Part shown: positions 1 to 7,633 of the stretch, piece by piece | Position numbering within the stretch: position 1 is the stretch's first letter | How the letters are laid out: every line of letters begins with the position of its first letter | NCBI GenBank assembly: GCA_040512755.1 | Contig: JBEVEP010000392.1 | Location: forward strand, 1-21,022 | Length of the DNA stretch: 21,022 bases | Direction of reading: 5' to 3' | DNA from: JBEVEP01 sp040512755 | GTDB lineage: Bacteria; Pseudomonadota; Alphaproteobacteria; Rhizobiales; Rhizobiaceae | Made by a program: the position numbers and the translations under genes | The notes under the pieces: model-generated | The model's database searches: none | Told to the model about the DNA's origin: nothing | The model's input: only the letters and a program-made list of their open reading frames with translations

Positions 1-872
1 GCCAGCGACGCCCCGGTCAGCAGCGGCTCGAGATAGCTGCCAATAACAAACTGGATCAGGTTGAGGCAGATGAAAACGACGACGGCCATTTGCCAGGATT
101 CGAATTGGGCGATGGCAAACAGCGTCGGAAACACTGTTGCAATCAAGGGTCCGAGAAAGGGAATGTAGTTGAGCGCAAAGGCAATCGCGCCCCAGGCTGC
201 GGCGAGCTCCAGACCCGCTATCGCGGCGAAACTCCAGACGACGAAGCCTGTCAGCACACTCGCGACGCTGCGGACCACCATGAAGCGACGCAGTTTTCTT
301 GCGATCTCGCGATTCGCCAGAAGGGTCTTTTCACCAAACGGCTGGATGGCAGGAGATCGCAGCCTCCGGTTGAAATCTTCCACCTCGAGCAGGCCGAGCA
401 TAACAAAAATGAACAGCAGTGTCGCAAAGCCGGCGAAGCTGTTCAGCCTCCCCGCAATGGTCTGTGTAAAGCCGACAAGCCACCGCACATCGAAGCGATC
501 AGCCAGCGGTCCGACAACAGAGATACCGTGCTCTTCCGCCCATTCCGTCCAGCTCAGATAGATTGTCTGAAAGCGTTCCGCGTTGAGAAAGAGCCAGTGA
601 CCCAACTTGCCAAAACCCCAGACGACGGAAGAGCCGACTACGACAATGACCGCTATCGTCAGGATCAACGTTATCAGGAGCGCCAGGAGCTGGGGCATTC
701 TCTTCTGGAGCGCGGCCTGGATCGGCCAGACGAGCGCAACAACGAACAGGGAGAATACGAAGGGCACGAAAATGGACTGCGCGAAGTACAACAACGCGAT
801 GATCAGCACGACCGCAGATACTGCCCCTGTCGTTCGGCTGCCCTTGGTATCGGCCATGTTCTGTCTCTGCAT
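1..872 (-). CDS. AI-2E family transporter (permease), C-terminus cut off by window edge
   Basis: The minus strand from the ATG at 872 is open without a stop to the window edge, giving about 290 residues (family members are usually around 340-370). It is a multi-pass inner-membrane protein: hydrophobic segments follow the start and continue through LLALLITLILTIAVIVVVG. There is a soluble stretch in the middle (around SWTEWAEEHG), then the motif LNYIPFLGPLIAT, typical of the AI-2E/PerM family, and the segment GSYLEPLLTG near the edge. The family includes exporters and importers of small molecules; TqsA exports autoinducer-2 in E. coli, and other members are Na+/H+ or cyclic-dipeptide related, so the substrate cannot be assigned. 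A second in-frame ATG at 857 is a possible alternative start; neither has a strong ribosome binding site. Only the family call is firm. Confidence 0.85.
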   Translation of the reverse strand, partial: MQRQNMADTKGSRTTGAVSAVVLIIALLYFAQSIFVPFVFSLFVVALVWPIQAALQKRMPQLLALLITLILTIAVIVVVGSSVVWGFGKLGHWLFLNAERFQTIYLSWTEWAEEHGISVVGPLADRFDVRWLVGFTQTIAGRLNSFAGFATLLFIFVMLGLLEVEDFNRRLRSPAIQPFGEKTLLANREIARKLRRFMVVRSVASVLTGFVVWSFAAIAGLELAAAWGAIAFALNYIPFLGPLIATVFPTLFAIAQFESWQMAVVVFICLNLIQFVIGSYLEPLLTGASL

Positions 873-1194
873 TATGGATCCCACCGTCGCTGCTCAGCCG
901 GAGAAGAGCATCATCGCGACAAACGCGTAGCGGTTTTCGGAAAAGTCGGACGAAAAATCAATGGGTTAGACCTTTGCAAAAAGGCGGGGAGATTTCATCG
1001 ATGACGCGATGCTGCTGGCAAGTGATGCTTTCGAGTCCATAGACTTCTACAGGTCGAGCCCATCTCCTGCCATGCACCGGCGGCGCACCGCCGCGTCCCG
1101 GCGATTCCGGATCACGTGGGCATTAGCCGGCCCCATTTGATGGGACCGGCAAATCCGTCACGCACCGGAAGCGACGGTCTTCCGCCAAATCAGC
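873..1194. other. 322-bp intergenic region with an imperfect stem-loop
   Basis: This gap separates the AI-2E permease start from the end of the DUF1269-type gene. I see no credible coding region; a long plus-strand open frame across 90-1004 is antisense shadow of the permease. A stem-loop with 11-bp arms, one mismatch and a 3-nt loop lies at 1126-1150 (GCCGGCCCCAT / ATGGGACCGGC). It sits about 45 bp beyond the stop of the DUF1269-type gene, where a 3' end would be expected, but on the minus strand it is not followed by a T run, so it is a weak terminator candidate at best. A GC-rich inverted repeat (CGGCG...CGCCG) near 1080-1093 is also present. Confidence 0.5.
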
Positions 1195-1692
1195 CTAGGA
1201 GGCGGCTGCCGCATTTTTGAGCGCGTCCCGGAGCACTTGCTCCTTGGATTCGTCAAGCGAAGTCTTGAGCACAACGCCGCCATAACCCTTGATTGCGGCC
1301 AGCACCTTGTCGGTCGTCATTTCCTGAACCAGCACGAACAGCGCAGCGCTGCCGGGGTCGATGCTTTGGGCCAACTTCTTCATGAACGCGTCATTGATGC
1401 CAGCGTCCGTCAGCGCACCGCCGAGCGCGCCCGCTCCCGCTCCCGCTGCAACGCCGACAAGCGGATTGAGGAACAGTACGCCGATGAGCAGCCCCCAGAA
1501 GCTGCCTGCCGCAGCGCCGGCGGCTGTCATGTTCATAACCTGGTTCAGCTTGACGCGGCCCTTGTCGTCCCGAGTGGCAATGACGGCGTCGCCGATTTTG
1601 ATGAGATACTCGCCTTGCAATTCGAACAGGCGCTTGCGCACCTCTTCGGCCTTTTCCTCATTGGGATAAACAATCACGACAAGATCAGACAT
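1195..1692 (-). CDS. DUF1269-type glycine-rich membrane-associated protein
   Basis: This 165-residue protein starts at ATG 1692, chosen because AAGGAG lies 6 nt upstream; the frame is open further upstream but those extra residues lack a ribosome site. The N-terminus (SDLVVIVYPNEEKAEEVRKR) has the beta-strand plus helix pattern of DUF1269 proteins. A central hydrophobic glycine/alanine-rich segment (TAAGAAAGSFWGLLIGVLFL, then GVAAGAGAGALGGALTDAGI) resembles a glycine-zipper hairpin. A C-terminal alpha/beta part (GSAALFVLVQEMTTDKVLA) follows. Homologues are commonly described as stress- or membrane-associated proteins of unknown biochemical function. It is on the same strand as the RND operon and 71 bp downstream of it, so read-through is possible. 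No function can be assigned. Confidence 0.8.
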   Translation of the reverse strand: MSDLVVIVYPNEEKAEEVRKRLFELQGEYLIKIGDAVIATRDDKGRVKLNQVMNMTAAGAAAGSFWGLLIGVLFLNPLVGVAAGAGAGALGGALTDAGINDAFMKKLAQSIDPGSAALFVLVQEMTTDKVLAAIKGYGGVVLKTSLDESKEQVLRDALKNAAAAS

Positions 1693-1763
1693 GATAACTC
1701 CTTTCATCCGCCGTACAGGCAGCACAAAAATGGACGACGGTTCATGCCCGCCGCCCCACCGGA

Positions 1764-4700
1764 CTACGTCTCATTTACACCCGGAATTCCTTCCGATTCG
1801 ACCCAGCGCGGGAATGCACTGTCGTAAACGCTGACGTACAGCACCGGCAGCAGGATCAATGTCAGCAGCGTTGCGACCAGAAGGCCGCCCATGATTGCGA
1901 AGGCCATCGGTCCCCAGAACAGTGTCGGGGCAATCGGGATCAGGCCCAGTACGGTCGAGAGGGCCGTCAACAGGATCGGCCGTAACCGGCTCGATGCCGC
2001 CGTCGTGACCGCGTCCTGAACCCCACGCCCGTTTGCCCGCTCGTCAGCGATCTGGACAAGGAGGATAACGGCATTCTTCGCGATCATGCCAATGAGCGCC
2101 AATATGCCGAGGATCGCAACGAAACCCAGCGGACGTCCGAACAAAAGCAACGCGCCCACCACACCGATCAGGCCGAGCGGCAAAAGCAGCACTACCAGAG
2201 TGGTCTTGGCGAAGCTTCGCAGCTGGATCATCAACAGGGTCAGCATGATGAAGATCATCAGGGGTATGACCGCGAACACCGCAGCCTGGCTCTCAGCGCT
2301 CGTTTCGGCGGTGCCACCGAGCTCGATCTTATAGCCGGCTGGCAGTTCAGCCGATAGCGCCGCGATTTTCTCCTCGACACCCGCGACGACCGTTTCTGGC
2401 GTTGTGCCTTCCCGCACGTCGGCAAGGACTGTCAACGTCGGCACGCGATCCCGACGCCAGACGAGCGGCTGTTCCTGCTCGAAGGAGAATGTCGTGAACG
2501 CGCTGAGCGCAACGGTGCGGCCACCCGGGACGGGCACCTGCATCGTTGCCAGATTGTCGAGGGAAATGCGGTTCTGCGAATGCGCCCGCGCGGCGACATT
2601 CACCAGATAGATCCCGTCGCGCAACTGCGTGATGGGCGCACCCGACACGGCCGTCTGGAGAATGGCCGACAGGCTCTGACTCGTCAGGCCAAAGCGCCGC
2701 GCCTGATCCTGGTCGATCTCGATCCGCAACTGCCTGGCGGGCTCGATCCAGTCGAAGTGCACGCGGTCGGCGCCCGGATGGCTGGCGATGACTTCCGCCA
2801 GCGAGAACGCCTTGTCCCGCAACACTTCAAAATCAGGCCCGCTCAACCGCCACTGCAGCGGCCAGCCGATCGGCGGGCCCATTTCCAGCGGGCTGACACG
2901 GCTGATCGCCTCCGGGAATGCGTCGGTCAGGAACTCCTCCAGTTCGTCCTGAAGCCGAACACGAGCGTCGAGGTCCTTCGCCATGACCACGATCTGGGAG
3001 TGGTGATTGCTTGGCGGGAGGATAGCCAGCGGCAAATAGAACCGAATAACATTGCGGCCAACATAAGAGCTCCAGAAGTTGACGTTCTGGTTCTTGCCCA
3101 GCCAGTCCTCGATTTTCTCGACGGCCGATTCGCTGGCGAAGATCGAGCTCGACCGTGGCAACTGGAAGTCCACGATCAGCTCGTTGCGGTCCGATGGGGG
3201 GAAGAACTGACGGTCCACCCGTGTCATGCCGAGGAAGGCAAGCACCAACAGGGCAATGCTCAGCCCGATGGTGAGCCACCGCATCCGGATGGCAAACGCC
3301 AGGAAGCGCGAATACCAGCGCTCGAGAAAACTGCCCTGGCTGTCTTCAGATCCCTGCTTGGGTGCTCTCAGAAGCATCGAGCCGACTATGGGCGTGAAAA
3401 TCACCGCAACCAGCCATGAGGTAAGCAGTGCGATAGCCACCACCTGGAACAGCGAAATCGTGTATTCGCCCGCCTGACTCTCGGCAAAGCCGATAGGCAC
3501 AAAGCCGGCAATGGTGATGAGCGTGCCGGTCAGCATAGGAGCCGCGAGTTTCGAATAGGCCGAGCTCGACGCCTGTTCCATGGTCAGACCACTGGAAAGA
3601 CCGCGCAACGTGGCATCGACCGTTGTCATTGCATCGTCGACCATCAGGGCAAGAGCAATGATGAGCGCCCCGAGGGAGACACGATGCAGGTCGATCCCCA
3701 TAACCTGCATGATCAGGAAGACAGCTGCCAGCGTCACAGGAATGGCAATCGCCACGACGGCTCCCGGCCTCACGCCGAGCGTGAGGAAACTCACAGCCAG
3801 GATGATCGCCACCGCCTGGTAGAGCGATGTCGTGAAGTCGCCGATCGCCACGTCGACGACATCCGGTTGGTTGGAAACCAGGAACGTGTTGATGCCAATC
3901 GGCAGGTTGCCGATTGCGCGATCCACGGAGGCTTTCACCTGATCGCCCAACTGGAGGACGTCGCCGCCCTCGCGCATGGAGATAGCGAGGCCGATCGCCG
4001 GCTTGCCGTTCACGCGATAGATAGAATCCGGCGGATCAACGAAGCCGCGCGTCACCTCCGCGATATCGCCCAGCCGGACCATGCGTCCGCCGGCATTGAT
4101 CGGGACATCGAGAATGTCAGTTTCATGTTCAAACGCGCCCGACACCCGAAGCGAGAGGTTCTCATTGCCGCTGTTGATGGTGCCGGATGGCCGAACTGCG
4201 TTCTGGGCCGCGACCGCCGCGAAAACCTGCCCGTAATCGAGCCCCATTGCCGCTACCTGATCAGGCTGCAGCTCGATCAGGATTTCCTCGTTCTGCGCGC
4301 CGATAAACTCGACTTTGCCGATCAGATCGACGTCGCGGATCAGGGCCGAGCGCACTTGGTCGACATAGTCGCGGAGTTCGCGATGTGTGAAACCGTCCGC
4401 CGTGAACCCGTAAATGATGCCAAAGACATCGCCGAAATCGTCATTGAAGAAAGGTCCGACAACGCCCTGAGGCAGGGTGTGACGGATGTCCCCCATGCTG
4501 TTGCGGACCTCCTGCCAGACATTGCGGACGTCTTCGGGCGGAAAGGCGCCGTCGAGGTCGACATAGATCGTCACGATGCCGGGCCTGGTGATCGAACGCA
4601 GGGAGTCGAGCCCGGTCGTCTCCTGCAGCCGGCGTTCCAGCCTGTCGGTCAGTTGGTTCTGGGTTTCCTCCATCGTAGCGCCCGGCCACACGGCAGTGAC

Positions 4701-4847
4701 CAGCATTGTCTTGATGGTGAATGTCGGATCCTCGTCGCGGCCAAGCCCTATGAAGGCGAACGCGCCAGCAAGGATCGCGATCAGCATGAAGTAGATGGTG
4801 AGTGAGCGAGACCTGATGGCCCATTCCGAGAGGTTGGGGCCGATCAT
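1764..4847 (-). CDS. RND efflux transporter, inner-membrane pump subunit
   Basis: This 1027-residue protein, the usual size for RND pumps of the AcrB/MexF class, starts at ATG 4847 (MIGPNLSEW). Longer upstream frame is ignored because the ATG overlaps the adaptor gene's TGA by four bases (ATGA) and has AAGGTGG upstream. The first membrane helix (LTIYFMLIAILAGAFAFIGL) is followed by a large periplasmic loop. TM4 carries the acidic pair D404-D405 (LMVDDAM), equivalent to AcrB D407/D408. The TM10 lysine sits in GMIAKNAVILL, so the proton relay is intact. A second periplasmic loop begins after RVDRQFFPPSDR. It should work as a proton-driven trimeric exporter with the neighbouring adaptor and an outer-membrane channel encoded elsewhere. 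The substrate is unknown; toxic hydrophobic compounds or antibiotics are typical of the family. Confidence 0.93.
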   Translation of the reverse strand: MIGPNLSEWAIRSRSLTIYFMLIAILAGAFAFIGLGRDEDPTFTIKTMLVTAVWPGATMEETQNQLTDRLERRLQETTGLDSLRSITRPGIVTIYVDLDGAFPPEDVRNVWQEVRNSMGDIRHTLPQGVVGPFFNDDFGDVFGIIYGFTADGFTHRELRDYVDQVRSALIRDVDLIGKVEFIGAQNEEILIELQPDQVAAMGLDYGQVFAAVAAQNAVRPSGTINSGNENLSLRVSGAFEHETDILDVPINAGGRMVRLGDIAEVTRGFVDPPDSIYRVNGKPAIGLAISMREGGDVLQLGDQVKASVDRAIGNLPIGINTFLVSNQPDVVDVAIGDFTTSLYQAVAIILAVSFLTLGVRPGAVVAIAIPVTLAAVFLIMQVMGIDLHRVSLGALIIALALMVDDAMTTVDATLRGLSSGLTMEQASSSAYSKLAAPMLTGTLITIAGFVPIGFAESQAGEYTISLFQVVAIALLTSWLVAVIFTPIVGSMLLRAPKQGSEDSQGSFLERWYSRFLAFAIRMRWLTIGLSIALLVLAFLGMTRVDRQFFPPSDRNELIVDFQLPRSSSIFASESAVEKIEDWLGKNQNVNFWSSYVGRNVIRFYLPLAILPPSNHHSQIVVMAKDLDARVRLQDELEEFLTDAFPEAISRVSPLEMGPPIGWPLQWRLSGPDFEVLRDKAFSLAEVIASHPGADRVHFDWIEPARQLRIEIDQDQARRFGLTSQSLSAILQTAVSGAPITQLRDGIYLVNVAARAHSQNRISLDNLATMQVPVPGGRTVALSAFTTFSFEQEQPLVWRRDRVPTLTVLADVREGTTPETVVAGVEEKIAALSAELPAGYKIELGGTAETSAESQAAVFAVIPLMIFIMLTLLMIQLRSFAKTTLVVLLLPLGLIGVVGALLLFGRPLGFVAILGILALIGMIAKNAVILLVQIADERANGRGVQDAVTTAASSRLRPILLTALSTVLGLIPIAPTLFWGPMAFAIMGGLLVATLLTLILLPVLYVSVYDSAFPRWVESEGIPGVNET

Positions 4848-5932
4848 GATACGCCACCTTGCAGACGCACTTCCTGGCCCGGCCGCAGCGCCTGCACGCC
4901 GGCGGTAACCACGATTTCGCCAGCTGCGAGACCGGCTGAAACGATGACGGAGGTCGGGGAGAAATCCACAATCTCGATTGTGCGCAGCGAGACAGTGTTC
5001 TTGGCCGGATCGACCACCCACACGGCCGGTTCGCCAGAGGTCCGCGTCAACGCGCTAGCCGGGATCTCGATCCCTGACGCGCCGCCGAAATGCACGCTGC
5101 CTGTCACCGGAGAGCCCAGACGCATATCCGCGGGCGGGTCGATCAGGCCGACGCGAATGCGGAACGTGCCAGTGACAGGATCGGCTCGCGGCGAGACTTC
5201 GCGTACGCGCCCTTTGGCGCTGATCCCGGCCGCGGCAGACAGCGAGACGGTGACCTCCGGATCCGGCGGGCTATCTCTGACGACCGATGCCGAAACATTG
5301 AAAACGGCATCCTTGCCATCGTTGCGCGCCAGTTGAGCTACCATCCGTCCAGCGGACACCACTTCGCCAGGTTCGGCGCCGACCACCGTCACCACGCCGG
5401 GCGCGTCCGCATAGAGCTGTGTATCGTCGAGGCGACGGCGCGCGATGCCGAGTTGCGCTTGCGCGGCGTCCGATGCAGCCTGGGCGGAGGTCAGCGCCTG
5501 TTCTGCCCGATCGACCGCGGCACGGGCGACGACCTGGCGATTGAAGAGCTGCCGCTGGCGGTCATAGTTGAGGCGGGCTTCGGAAAGCTGGCCGTTCGCG
5601 GCGATGAAGCTCGCTTCGGCCGCCCGTAGATTATTCTCCTCGTCCGAGGGGTCGAGCCGCGCGATCGCTTGACCCGCCTCTACCGCATCGCCAACGTTGA
5701 CGAGGCGCTCGACAAGCCGCCCGCCGATGCGGAATGCAAGATCAACTTGAATCTGGCTTTCGACGGTCCCTGCCAACCGGACTTCCCGCTCGCCATTGTG
5801 CTCTTCCACTATGATCGTGCGCACGGGGCGAATCTGGGTCACAGGCTCCTCGCTTTCGCGGGAACATGCGGACACCAATATCGCCAGTAACGCGGCGTAG
5901 ACGCTCAGAGAACCTCGAAAAACCTTAGACAC
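4844..5932 (-). CDS. RND efflux periplasmic adaptor lipoprotein (membrane fusion protein)
   Basis: This 362-residue protein begins at a GTG at 5932, preceded by GGGGAAGG about 7 nt upstream. There is no suitable ATG, and the upstream in-frame stretch has no signal peptide character. The start yields a clean lipoprotein signal: VSKVFRGSLSVYAALLAILV followed by the lipobox SAC, then SRESEE. The mature part shows the HlyD/AcrA-type order: barrel-sandwich half (VRLAGTVESQIQVDLAFRIG), lipoyl half-motif (LVNVGDAVEAGQAIARLDP), a coiled-coil hairpin rich in Ala/Gln/Arg, the second lipoyl half (YADAPGVVTVVGAEPGEVVS), then beta-barrel and membrane-proximal domains ending in AGVQALRPGQEVRL. It would link the RND pump to an outer-membrane channel. 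It is the first gene of a two-gene operon with the pump. No TetR or LysR regulator lies beside it in the window. Confidence 0.92.
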   Translation of the reverse strand: MSKVFRGSLSVYAALLAILVSACSRESEEPVTQIRPVRTIIVEEHNGEREVRLAGTVESQIQVDLAFRIGGRLVERLVNVGDAVEAGQAIARLDPSDEENNLRAAEASFIAANGQLSEARLNYDRQRQLFNRQVVARAAVDRAEQALTSAQAASDAAQAQLGIARRRLDDTQLYADAPGVVTVVGAEPGEVVSAGRMVAQLARNDGKDAVFNVSASVVRDSPPDPEVTVSLSAAAGISAKGRVREVSPRADPVTGTFRIRVGLIDPPADMRLGSPVTGSVHFGGASGIEIPASALTRTSGEPAVWVVDPAKNTVSLRTIEIVDFSPTSVIVSAGLAAGEIVVTAGVQALRPGQEVRLQGGVS

Positions 5933-5955
5933 TGTATACCTTCCCCGGTTGTAGA

Positions 5956-5972
5956 CCCTGGTCGATTCAGGG
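5956..5972 (-). promoter_or_regulatory. Candidate operator of the RND operon (inverted repeat)
   Basis: The sequence CCCTGGTCGATTCAGGG has perfect 5-bp arms and a 7-bp spacer, and sits 24 bp upstream of the adaptor GTG, overlapping the expected transcription start. RND operons are commonly repressed at such palindromes by TetR-type regulators. No regulator gene is adjacent, so assignment as an operator is inference. Confidence 0.3.
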
Positions 5973-5975
5973 CCG

Positions 5976-6003
5976 TTTGTAGCGTCAAATTGTGCCGTTG
6001 CAA
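5976..6003 (-). promoter_or_regulatory. Candidate promoter of the RND operon
   Basis: Read on the minus strand, TTGCAA (5998-6003) and TACAAA (5976-5981) are separated by 16 bp. They resemble sigma-70 -35 and -10 elements placed about 45 bp before the adaptor start. This is the only reasonable pair I see in the 148-bp gap between ureG and the adaptor gene. It suggests, but does not prove, that the efflux genes are not simply an extension of the ureEG transcript. Confidence 0.3.
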
Positions 6004-6080
6004 GCTTGGGAATGAGCGCTACCGTCTCGGAAATGACCACGGCTTTCAAGCCGTTGCGGATTTCAATACTCCAACATGAA

Positions 6081-6716
6081 TTATGCCGTCTTGCGGTTGT
6101 CGAAGCGCAACCCGCCGTTTTCGACAAGGAAGTCGATCACGCTGTCCAGGCCACTTCCGCGAGACAAATCAGTGAAGCCAAAGGGCCTCGATCCGCGCAT
6201 CCGTGCTGCGTCAGAACGCATGACGTCAAGGTTGACATTGACGTAGGGAGCGAGGTCGCTCTTGTTGATGACCAGGAAGTCCGAACGCGTGATGCCAGGC
6301 CCTCCCTTTCGGGGAATCTCCTCGCCCTGGCAGACCGAGATAACGTAGAGCGTAAGGTCCGCGAGTTCCGGCGAGAAGGTGGCCGCGAGATTGTCGCCGC
6401 CCGATTCGATGAAGACGATATCGAGGTCCGGAATCCTGCGCTTCATCTCCTCAATCGCTTGAAGGTTGATCGAGGCGTCTTCGCGGATTGCCGTGTGGGG
6501 ACATCCGCCCGTCTCCACACCCATGATGCGATCTTCCGAGAGCGCCTGGCGCCGCGCCAGGATCATCGCATCTTCCTTGGTGTAGATGTCATTCGTGATG
6601 ACCGCGATGGAGAATTCGTCGCGTAGCGCCTTGCAGAGTTTCTCGGTCAGTGTGGTCTTGCCCGACCCGACCGGGCCGCCGATTCCGACCCGCAAAGGTC
6701 CATTCTTCGATGTCAT
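6081..6716 (-). CDS. ureG: Urease accessory GTPase UreG
   Basis: This 211-residue SIMIBI-class GTPase delivers nickel to apo-urease in complex with UreD and UreF, using GTP hydrolysis in the cytoplasm. The P-loop GGPVGSGKT is at residues 13-21. The metal-binding Cys-Pro-His motif is at 72-74 (C72, H74), and the guanine-recognition motif NKSD at 151-154. The segment ESGGDNLAATFSPEL is highly conserved in UreG. Length is normal (about 200-215). It lies 60 bp downstream of ureE on the same strand, and ureE-ureG probably form one transcript. ureF, usually adjacent, is absent here and is found 6 kb away at 12394-13071. Confidence 0.97.
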   Translation of the reverse strand: MTSKNGPLRVGIGGPVGSGKTTLTEKLCKALRDEFSIAVITNDIYTKEDAMILARRQALSEDRIMGVETGGCPHTAIREDASINLQAIEEMKRRIPDLDIVFIESGGDNLAATFSPELADLTLYVISVCQGEEIPRKGGPGITRSDFLVINKSDLAPYVNVNLDVMRSDAARMRGSRPFGFTDLSRGSGLDSVIDFLVENGGLRFDNRKTA

Positions 6717-6776
6717 ACGCGTTATCGCCTCGAACTGATATGTGCCGAATCAACCAAGCCCTGTCGCGGGTTCACC

Positions 6777-7340
6777 TCAATCGTGATGGTGATGATGACC
6801 ATGATCGTGTTCACGGGCATGGCCGTCATGGCGGCGGCCTTCATGTTCATGACCGTGGCGCCCGTGATCGTGGCCATGATGGTGCCCATGGCCGTCGCCG
6901 GCATAGGCGCCGCGCACAGGATTGAAGGGCGCAATGACATCCGTGACTTTCGCGTGAAGCCCTTCTAGCATCGCTTTGATGACATGATCGCGACGGATGA
7001 GGATCCGGTCGGTCTCTATCGCGGCGGGAAGGTGACGGTTGCCGATGTGCCACGCCAATTCCGTCAGATGGAAAGGATCGGCAGCGACGATCGCGTAGAG
7101 CGGCTCGTCCGCAGCCACGATCTCAACATGGCTTCCGTCATCGAGGACAACGACATCGCCGTGCTCGAGCACGACCGTTTCCGGCAGATCGAAAAACACC
7201 TTGCGGCCGTCGGTCAGGCTGACCGTACGCCGGCGCAGATGGCGCTCGTCGTGCTCCAGCACTGCCTTTGCAGTTGGCGCGCGGCCAAACCTGACAGCTT
7301 CCCGTTCTGACGCCCGTTGTATCGCGACCGCCTTCAACAT
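6777..7340 (-). CDS. ureE: Urease accessory nickel metallochaperone UreE with His-rich tail
   Basis: This 187-residue protein starts at ATG 7340, supported by AAGGGG upstream; upstream in-frame codons lack UreE similarity. The N-terminal domain (residues 1-75) and the C-terminal metal-binding domain (about 76-145) are both present, with the conserved GNRHLP motif carrying H103, equivalent to the dimer-interface nickel ligand His96 of the Klebsiella protein. Residues 149-187 form a His-rich tail with 18 histidines in 39 residues, ending in five consecutive His. UreE binds Ni2+ and passes it to UreG; long His tails bind several additional nickel ions and are thought to act as storage. The gene is first in the leftward ureE-ureG unit and diverges from ureD. 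Shadow frames in the low-complexity tail are not genes. Confidence 0.96.
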   Translation of the reverse strand: MLKAVAIQRASEREAVRFGRAPTAKAVLEHDERHLRRRTVSLTDGRKVFFDLPETVVLEHGDVVVLDDGSHVEIVAADEPLYAIVAADPFHLTELAWHIGNRHLPAAIETDRILIRRDHVIKAMLEGLHAKVTDVIAPFNPVRGAYAGDGHGHHHGHDHGRHGHEHEGRRHDGHAREHDHGHHHHHD

Positions 7341-7633
7341 TTCACACCCCTTAAAGTGCGAGCAGTAGTTTCCCGACCGCGCGCCACAGGGCAACTCCAG
7401 CTTCCTGAGCGAGCCCACCGCTCTTGCGTGACCGGCAACCGCCGGTAGTTCATAGAATCCTACGCTAGCACACTCCTGAACGGCTTGTATACTCCAAACA
7501 ACGCAACTAACCCTTTGAAAAAAGCTGTAAAATTTGTTGCACTGATCAATGTGGCCTGTATAGTGTATAAAATTATGACTTCTGGACGCCCGCCGCCTGC
7601 GGTTGAGTTCGGGGGCAGATTGCGGAGATCATC
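7341..7633. promoter_or_regulatory. Divergent ureE / ureD control region
   Basis: This 293-bp region is the only clearly AT-rich patch in the urease part, especially 7490-7580. It contains the palindrome GTATAC (7487-7492), a perfect hairpin ACCGGC-AACC-GCCGGT (7431-7446) in what would be the ureE leader, and a candidate rightward promoter for ureD (listed separately). I could not find a convincing sigma-70 pair for ureE. No coding sequence is supported here, and no known riboswitch class was recognised. Confidence 0.5.
7537..7564 (+). promoter_or_regulatory. Candidate promoter for ureDABC-urea channel
   Basis: TTGCAC (7537-7542) and TATAGT (7559-7564) are separated by 16 bp in an AT-rich stretch, giving an expected start near 7571 and a leader of about 60 nt before the ureD TTG. 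Match to the sigma-70 consensus is good at the -10. The partial repeat TATAGTGTATA around the -10 could also be a regulator site. Confidence 0.4.

Noticed and set aside
90..1004. 304-codon plus-strand open frame at the left end
   Set aside because: It is the antisense shadow of the AI-2E permease, whose minus-strand translation gives membrane helices and family motifs without a stop.
1126..1150. Stem-loop as terminator of the RND/DUF1269 transcript
   Set aside because: The stem has a mismatch and no downstream T tract on the minus strand; I keep it only as a noted hairpin in the intergenic region.
3684..4805. 373-codon plus-strand open frame antisense to the RND pump
   Set aside because: The translation is low-complexity and charged with no recognisable domain, while the opposite strand encodes a complete RND protein with intact motifs.
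6783..6968. Met/His/Val-rich plus-strand small open frame near the ureE 3' end
   Set aside because: It is produced by reading the antisense of the UreE His-rich tail; the composition is explained entirely by that low-complexity sequence.
7341..7633. Riboswitch (guanidine- or sodium-type) in the ureD or ureE leader
   Set aside because: No paired hairpins with ACGR loops or other recognisable riboswitch core was found; only simple short hairpins are present.
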